A stretch of 64,000 nt of DNA from Anolis sagrei (taxonomy: Eukaryota > Chordata > Lepidosauria > Squamata > Anolidae). The notes beneath the pieces were generated by a model, which saw only the letters and a program-made list of their open reading frames with translations, made no database searches and was not told the DNA's origin. This document shows, one piece after another, positions 45,135 to 54,100 of the stretch (the stretch's first letter is position 1; each line of letters starts with the position of its first letter). The translations under genes and the position numbers were made by a program. Where the stretch lies: NCBI RefSeq assembly GCF_037176765.1, contig NC_090022.1, positions 76,757,209 through 76,821,208 of the forward strand, read 5' to 3'.

Positions 45135-48100
45135 TTTTTGAGGTGAGAAGAACAGTGGGATGTACCATTCGGGGGAGTTGGGGGAAGGGTGAGAGGAAAG
45201 GGAATGGGCAAAGGGAGTTAGCAAGGGAATGGGAAAAGTGGGTCCCTCTGCATCGAGTGCATCTGTGTGGTGGGGAGGAAAGGGGTGGCTTGTGACTGGT
45301 GGGCGTCCGCCTGTCCATCTTCTACGAGTGGCGAGCGGGGAATGTGCGTGCTTGCGTCACCACTGCCTCAGCAACTGAAAGTCAAGGCTGGTTTGGGGAG
45401 GCTGCCTCTGCTTCTTCCCTCAGTCGCCTCCTCTTCCCTGTCCAGGCAGAGGGGCTTCCCTGCCCAGGACTTGGGGAAAGGAGACAGGCAGGCCGTAGCC
45501 GATGCTCCCGGTGGGTGAGAGGAAGCTGGGGGGACGGACAAGGCCTCTGTTGGCCACCTGTGGGAGAGAACGTAGTATGCAGGGCCTCACAGGTTGAGAG
45601 CCTGTATGTTTGTGAGGTCCCAGGTATTGTTTTGTGTGTGAAGGCCTCAATATTACCCTTCCCTTTCAGTGTCCAAGGGCCCTTCCACACAGCTGTGTTG
45701 AAGGGGCCTGGGGTGGACACACACATCCCACAAACAAGAATCACTGGGAGCTCTTCCACACAGCTGTATAAAATCCACATTGAACTGGATTATATGGCAA
45801 TGTGGACTCAGGGCTCTTCCACACAGTCATATAACCCAGAATATCAAGGCAAAAAACCCCACAATATCTGCTTTGAACAAGGTTATCTGAGGGCCCTTCC
45901 ACACAGCCTATGACCCAGAATATCAAGGCAGAAAAATCCCACAATATCTGCTTTGAACTGGGTTATCTGAGTCCACACTGCCATCTATTCCCGTCCACAG
46001 CAGATAGTGTTAATTTTTATTTAGCTGTGTGGAAGGGGCCTTAGTATTATGGAGGAAAGCTGTCTCCACTGAAGCTTTATCACCAATCCTTGTTTCCACA
46101 ACAAGCCAATTATTTTTCAAAATCCAAAATCGCTGGGAGTTGGAAGGGAATCTTCTGGGTTCTGATTCAGTGAGGAAAGAGGAAAGTTCTAACGGGACAA
46201 CTTTAAAAACAAAGCAAACCCAGCACTTTCTACTTGGGGTGGGAGGGCTGAAGTGTGAGAGATTATGGAAAAGCTGATTGAATCTGACTCTCTCGAGGAG
46301 TTTTGATGTTAAAAAGCAATATTTATACTAAAATTCAAGGAATGGTCTTGTGCTGTCCTATGCTCTTCTCCACAACTTATTTATGTAAACAAGGGTTTTC
46401 TGCTTTGCCGGTAATTAAAAACAAGTCCAGGAATCGATTGAAAGTAAGCGATGATATTCATGTAGCAATAATATTAGCCCCAGGATTACTCAATTTGTAA
46501 AGATGATGCAAGCTCAAAAATCACATGGATGCAAACCAAATTTAATGTTCTATTCAAAATGTTCTTTTTTTACATTATAATAGTACTCTAAATTCATGTT
46601 ACTATTAAGTTTAATAAATGTGTTAAAAGTTTTGATTAAAGTTCATTTTTAGATTAACACAGTTTATTATTCTTGAACCTTGAGGTCTCTGCTAATAACA
46701 AAAAAAAAATCAAAGTGGTCCCTGGTTAAAAAAAAAAGGTTGGGAACCACTGACTTAGATACACCCACAAACATTTCTGGATCTGGGGGAATATTTTTTG
46801 GAGTGTGGGCAAGTGAACTTGTGATTTTGGATCCATGGACAAGGGGGTTGTACTGTATTTATAATTGCTCCCTAAATCTCCCCTGCTCTTTCATTGGCAA
46901 TAGCAACCTTTGTCCTCCTCATCCTTTCCTGAACATGTGCCAAGTGGTATTCCCTACCTGTTCTGTTGAAGGACGGGAGAGTCTCTGAACCGGCCGAGGC
47001 CACTCGCTCTTGCTGCCTGAAGAACTCGCGAGGGTTCTCGGGCCGCTGAGCAATGATGGCAGCTGCCTCCTGCCGGGATGGGAGGGGAAGAGGCGAGAGA
47101 GAGGGGTCAAGTGAAATCCACAACTTGAGGTGCACAACCCACCCCTCACCCACACCTCAGTCACAGAGGCAACCAGAACTCCTCTTCCCACAGCAGCAGC
47201 CCACCCTCTGCTCCATGCAGCTGCAAAAGCAACAGTGACAGGATATGGTACATACTACACACACAAGTGTGCCCCTTGCCTCATGCCCAAACACCCCACA
47301 CCCAGAAGTAATGGTACACAGCGACACAAAATAGAGACAGCACTACAAACTGGCTTCTGACAAAAATGAATACATCAAAAAGGAGAAACAGACAAACACA
47401 ATGGAGACACTTCCTTGCTTGCCAGGGGTAAAACTGATGCCCAGTCCTGAGCAGGCATAAACTTCCACTTGTCAACATCATCACACTCCAACTTCTCAAC
47501 AGGACAACAGTCATCAAACTGAAGCTTCCTTGGCCCTTGTTCCCACCCTGAATCTCTGCACACAATGCAACAAAATCCTCATGCAGCAATAGCCCCGTGG
47601 GATGTCGTGGCACTCTGCTGGCCCTACACAATGCATGCTGTGCCCCGGGGCCGCACTCACCTCCACCTCTGACTCAGACTTTTTGGGCTGCTGCCTGTCT
47701 TCCTCGTCCTCTTGCTCCCCCTAGGGAGAGAGGTCAGCGTCAGCCCCAGGGCACCTCAACCACACTGGAAGGCCCTAGTTTTCTTTTCCCTGACCTAACG
47801 CAAAGCCCGAGTGAAAAAGGTCTCTCAGGGTGCCAGGGACTTGCCCTGGCTGCAGAGTCCGTACCCAGTGTCACCAGCCAGGTTGGTGCTGAACTCCTCC
47901 CTCCCTCAGTACCCCAGGGAAGCCAGTTTACCACCGGGCCTCCCTCCCCTGGCTCCTGAAGCAGCACTTACAAAGATGGATTGCTCAGTCAACCGCTGTT
48001 TGGCTTCCTCAGCTTCCAGGTTCTGCTGCTTTCGCCTAAAGAGAAGAGGAAGAACAGGTATCAGGTGTCCTGATGCTAACTTTAGGGAGCCTGGGCAGGC

Positions 48101-51100
48101 CTGGAGGCTCGCTTAGTTCCATAATATTTCATTTATTACCCCTCCTCTTGCCTCCTACCTTAATGTAATATCCTTATCCATCTAAAAACACTATGTCTAG
48201 CTTTTAAAAAAACTGTTGTTTTGTGCATTTAATTTATTTCCAACTTATGGCATCCCTAATGCAAATCTATCATGGGTTTCTCAGCAAGGTTTGTTCAGAG
48301 CTGTGGTTTGACTTTAAAACCACACACACTCACACACTTCATAGCTTTTCTAAATGGAAAATTGACTTCTTTCACAATTCACCAAAATTAGGCAGAGTAG
48401 TGGGAAATTTTGTGAGCATGTGGTCATTTAATGCCAGGAAATTGTAAATGAGCTGTTCATTACCCAAACATTAATTTTAGGATGTTACATAATGAGAATT
48501 TCAAACAATGAAAGGTTTTCTTAGTTTCCAACAGTCCTCACAACCTCTGAGGATGCCTGCCATAGATACAGGCGAAATGTCAGGAGAGATTGCTTCTGGA
48601 TCATGGCCATACAGGCTGAAAAACTTACAGCGACCCAATGAAAGTTTTAGTGGCTGCTTTCCTTGCTCCCAAATAAACATAAAGAGATGCCAAAGAGATA
48701 TCCTTTTTGGTATCCAGTCTATTTTGTCAGCACACCAGTAAACCTTCCTGCCATCCCAAAATTAAACAATACGAAACAAAAGCAATCCATATTCCATCAC
48801 TTCTGTAGCAATGAGAGGGCTAGGGTGATATAGTGTTTTGAGTTTTGAACCAAGCCTCTTGAGACCAGGGGCTTATCCACACCAGGCAGGTTAGCCCAAA
48901 GTAAATTGGCCTCAGAGCTGTCCATGCTGAATCCAAGGTTATTGTCCAGGTGGGCTAGGACGGCATTGGCTGTTTCCTTCTCCAGGTCACTGCTGTCATC
49001 TCTACTTCTAACTAGCCACAGAGCTCTTGCCAAGCACCTGGCTGCTGAAGTTGCACCTGCTGGTGACAGGACAGGCACCAGCAAAAAGAAACTGGTTGAC
49101 CAGCAAGAAGGAGGGCGTCATTGACGTCACAAATACAAGTGAGGGCCATGTATTCAGAAGGAGCTCTGCTGCTAGCTAGCCGTGATGATGGTGGCAACAT
49201 GAGCACAAGCCACCCCCTTATCCTACACTGATCAGTATTCATTTGACCAAAGAACAGAACAAAATCAGGCCTGATATAACTATTTAGACTGCTGCAAAAC
49301 CCTGGAGTACTCCAGAGTTTCAAGCAAACTGCATTATTCCTCAATCTTGCCCAAAGTGGAGAAAATTTGGTTTAAAGCCAAAACTCCCAGGGTACTCCCC
49401 GGAAACTGATGTGCGTTGTTAAGACTGTCAGCAGTCCATTCTCAGTGAGTATGGGGATTTAGGCCTGCAGAAACAAACTACAAGGTTCGAATCCCCATTC
49501 AGTCATGGAAACCCAGTGGGTGACTGTGGGCAAATCATACTCTCTCACCCTCAGGGAAAGGCAATGGAAAGGCCTCTTTGAGCAAATACGGCCAAGAAAA
49601 GGCAATGATAAATTCTTTTTAGGGTTTTCATTAGCTGGAAATGACTTGAAGGCACATAAAATAAACTGCACAGAACCTCTGCTCTGAAGATAAATGCACC
49701 AAACCACAGGGAGCTGGTATGATGTGTTATGGTGTTTTTCAAACTTGCTAAAAGGAAACCCTGTTTAAATCGCCTCCATTACTGTGCTGCCCCTCTACAC
49801 CTGACACACTTCTCTGTGTTGCAAAGAAATCTACATAGGGTTCTTAACCAAGTGAGATCGTGCTTCAGGCTTGATGTATCTTCTTTGATTTTTTCCTATG
49901 AAGCTTTCTACTAAGAAAGAAGGTGACTCTGAGCATGTCCTTGACTCCCCTAGTTAGGGCTTTGAGGCTTCACCTTTGTTCCTTGAGCAATGGTTCTCGG
50001 CCTTTTGGTGTTTTACACATCAGTTCCTAGAATTCCTGACCATTTTCCATATTAGCTGGGACTTCTGGGAACTTGAGGTCCAAAGTATCTGGAGGGCCAA
50101 AGAACAACAACGACTGCTCTAAGGTGCACACACCAGTGGTGACACAGCACAAGCGGCACTCATGAAAATTGGACAGGAGGCCTTTCAAAGGAGATGTTCT
50201 GCCATTACTAGTCTTCATAAGCTTCCAGAGAAGCCACAAACCAGAATAAATTTTCAAGGAACTCCAAAAATCACAACAAGACATTGGCAATGTATTTGGG
50301 AGGTTCAATTAACCATGGATCTCACTGGGTGACCCCAGGGAATTTGCCTTTCTCTCTTGTCAGAGCCATTCCAAGATACTATTTGGTAACACAAGATTCT
50401 GGTTCTCACATGTTTCCTCATTGGCAGAACATACTGCCCTATCTCACAGACTCTCCTGTCTGGATTTCTAAGCACATCCCAGTTACTACTGAATTAGTAC
50501 TGTTATGGAATTACTTGCTCGATTTTAGTGAGAGACTGATTTAAATCATGAATAACATGAAGATTTGGGGTAAGACGTGAGTTTTTGAAAATTTAATGAA
50601 GTTAGACTTCTTTTGCACATTTATTTCAATGTTAACAAAAATATACTCAAAGGAGTTCATCCTCCCATTGCCTCTGTGATACAGGTTAATCTGAGAAACA
50701 GTGATTATACTTGATACAAGATCTTAGACAGGCCCCTACATTGGCAGTCTTTAGAAAGAACTTGAAGACCTGGCTGTTCCGATGTGCCTTTCCAGAATAG
50801 GAAAACTCCAATAACAAGTCCCAGAAGCACTTTATTAGAATTAAGATTGCTGGCACACTGAACTTGCCCTATAATCCTTACATATCACCTGTCACATCAG
50901 CACTTTTAATCCTGTACCCATTACTCTGGCCCGGCCCAGTTTTATAGTGTCTTGATATATTGTTTGTTGCTTGTTGTTTAATATTGCTTTAACTGTTTTA
51001 ATTTGCTTTAGGTTTTGTATTGTTATGTTGTGTTTTGAGGCCTTGGCCTTTGTAAGCCGCATCGAGTCCTTCAGGAGATGCTAGCAGGGTACAAATAAAG

Positions 51101-54100
51101 TTAATAATAATAAATAATAATAGTTGGGGAAATATTTTGTTGAAAGAAAATAATCTGCTGCCCATTCATGAGTGGGAAAATACTGAAACCCCTTATACAC
51201 TGCTGTATAATCCAGATTATCTGCTTTGAACTGGATTATATGAGTCTACACAGCCATATTATCCAGTTCAAAGCAGGTAATCTGGATTTTATATGGCTGT
51301 GTAGAAGGGACCTCAGTTGCTAAAAACATTTCAAACCCAACCTGTGACACTAGAATAAAGTAATAGATTATTATTTCTATAACTGCCACTGATCTGCAAG
51401 AGGAGCTGATATGTGTCTAGAAAGAAAGCCTGACTTTTTCCGTTGTTCTCTTTCGATGAACTCCTGACCACCTTCCCCCCATTGCTGCTTGCCTGTGTTC
51501 CTCAATCTGCTCTTCACGCTCTCGATAGCGCTTCTCGCGCTCCTCCTGCTCCTGCCTCTCTTGTTCCATGCGCTCTTGCTCAAAACGCAGCCGCTCATCC
51601 AAGGCCTTCTTCCTCTCCTCCTCTTTGCGCAGCTCCTCTTCTTTCTATACAGGGACAGAAGGACAGTAGAGGCCAGCACTTCATTGAAATCATGCTACTG
51701 CACTGCAAGGCTGATCAGTTGTGCAAACAAAAAAGTGGGCGGGAAACAGGCCGGCCAGCACAGAAGTTCCCTACCTTGGCCTGTTCCCAGAACTGCTCTC
51801 GGTTGAGTCGCTTCATCTCCACAGCTGCATCAGTCTTCTGATAAGTGGTGCCCTGGGATTACAAAAGCAAGTCAGAGGAGGGATGTGTATCTGTTATATG
51901 CATTCAATATACACTTGTATTTCAACCAGGGAAAGTGTGCAAACCCAGCAGTGCTCTGGCATTAATGACTTCATCTGGAGGGTTTGCAGTTCAGTTGAGT
52001 AACCACACCATGCACACTGTCAATACTCTCTAAGACTGCCGTGCTCAAGCCAATCTAAAGCACAGATAGCTTTTACCCAAAGCCCAAGAGTCCTAAGGCT
52101 TCTATTTCATCCCCACTGAGGAAAAGAACAGAAGAGCATGTAAGACTGACTTGGAGAAGAATAGGGAAAAAGCATTACCACAGGCTGGGAGTTTTCATCC
52201 TCACGCAGACGAAGGCGGTGCAGCACTGGGCTGGCAATGCGGGCCAGGCCATTGGAGAGCCGCTGACCAATGGCCCCTGGATCAATATCTTCCACACTGC
52301 TAGCATTGACAATGACATCCACACCCTATTAGGACAGACATTCAAATCACGTAGGTATACTGAGTGTGAGGTCTTCTGGATAAGAGAATAAAGCAGCCAG
52401 GCAGAAATACAATTATTAAACCAGAAGTTCGAAATATTACTTTCTGGACCCCAATGCTTAGGATGTCCCACAAATAGGAGATTATGGAACAACAGGACTC
52501 CTTCAAAAATGAAGATGTCTATGCTCTGGCTAAGTCCCACTTACTAGCACAGAGCTCCTCCCATGAGCTCATTTTTAGTACACCTCCCATGGCACAATTC
52601 CCATTCTACTCCCTACATGTATGAAAACCAGGTACTGTGACATAAGAAATAAGTTGACTATTGTCTTGACATTTGGATGTCACAGCATCAGCCTTCCTCG
52701 TTCACCTCTGTACACCTTTCCCCCAACAGCCTTTCACTGACCTGGAAGAACTCTGCCACCTTGGGCACGTGACTGGCACAGGCACACTTGCGGGCATCAG
52801 CGACATCCTCTCCCACCTGTCAAGCATAAGGATGCACAGTTGACGAGAGATGCCACACTGTGCAATGACAACAGCAAGCAATATTTTCATGGATATACAA
52901 AAACAGTGTTGGTAGTGGAAGTTTGCCTGGATAGCCAAAAGAAGCAGCAAAGAAAAACATGTATTCTGTCCCCACTGCAGTATTGGCCAGCACATTTCTA
53001 ACCTCAATGTAATCACCTTCAAAGACTTCAATGGCTTGGGATCTGGCTATTTGGACAATATGCAAACTTGTCTACGTTCTAAAATGGGCACTGAGGTCTG
53101 GATCATGTCTCCACTGGAAAAATATGTTCATCTGCTAGTCAGGCCAGGCAAATTCTGTTCTGAGTTCCTTATGGCATATCCTACTATGAGATGTACCTAG
53201 GATTACCTTATTTATTTTTCAAAATTGTTAGTAGAGCCTGCTCTTAAATGGATGATGGCTTATTCTTTTATGGGAATTTTGATACTGCAAAAAAATTCGA
53301 CACTTTATGTCATCATTAATAGTTATAATCTTTACACATTTTGTTCTTGTTTGCAAAAAAAATATAATACAGTTCTTATTGTATTTGTATGTGCAAATAA
53401 TATTGTATTTGTATGTTTATGTGTATTGTGGCATTCAATCATTGCCAATTTGGAAGCCACTCGGAGTCCCCTTCGGGGTTGAGATAGAGTGGGGTTAAAA
53501 TGCAGTAAATAAAATAAAATAAAATAAAATAAAATAAAATAAAATAAATAAATAAATAAATATTTTTATCATTCTTTCCTCTCTGTTGTGCAAAAGTGCC
53601 ATTTTTGAACACTATTTTCAGTTTGGGATTTATCCTGTAGAAACACTACTTAAGGCGAGGTAATAAAAAATAAGTTCCAAATTGCAAAGATTCTTGTCTG
53701 TCCATATTTTCCAATGCCATTTTCAGTCATATCTGCAGCTTAAAGATTTTCTGTGATAAGGATAAACCAAGATTGGAGATGCGGTAGGAAAATACAGGAG
53801 GGATTGAAATGAGAGACATGACTTTTTCTGAAATTCCACAAAAGAGACAAGGTGTCTGTATTATAAAAGTCTCACTTGGGCGTGCCTAGGATATGATTTA
53901 TGGCTGTGTGTGTCTATATGCTGCAAATTCTCAGCACACTCCACGTTGTATCTAACAACTCACTAAGTCTGGACTGAGCAACAGGAAGCAGCTGTTCACA
54001 TCTCATAACATACACACATTTTTAGAGAATAGAACTCTGTTTGTATTCTGTGTTTTTCAGATTTCTGTATTTGCTGCAGTTGTTATTGATTTCTGGTGCT

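Larger units (their letters stand above)
44937..46752. mobile_element. 1.8-kb non-autonomous hAT element with nested palindromes
   Basis: Ends CAGTGGTTCCCAACCAGTGG and (inverse) CAGTGGTTCCCAACCTTTTT, flanked by perfect eight-base repeats ACTTAGAT (44929-44936 and 46753-46760). Inside are a TTTA array (45102-45138), a GC-rich block (about 45240-45660) and P2 palindromes (45677-46040). No hAT transposase was recognised in any frame. Confidence 0.85.
44016..46855. mobile_element. Tc1/mariner-like MITE holding a solo LTR and a hAT element
   Basis: Outer ends CAGCACAACCCCCATATCC and (inverse) CAGTACAACCCCCTTGTCC, each bordered by TA (44014-44015 and 46856-46857). After removing two nested insertions (with one target copy each) the outer element is about 235 bp: 44016-44075, 44857-44936 and 46761-46855, the inner flanks being target copies. 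Superfamily inferred from TA target only. Confidence 0.7.
48036..51492. other. DBN1: DBN1 GC-AG intron
   Basis: 3457-bp intron beginning GCAAGC on the minus strand and ending CTCTTTAG. It contains a P1 half-MITE (48534), type C SINE remains (48826-48880 and 49455), an L2-like tail (50690) and a P2 MITE (51189). Confidence 0.85.
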
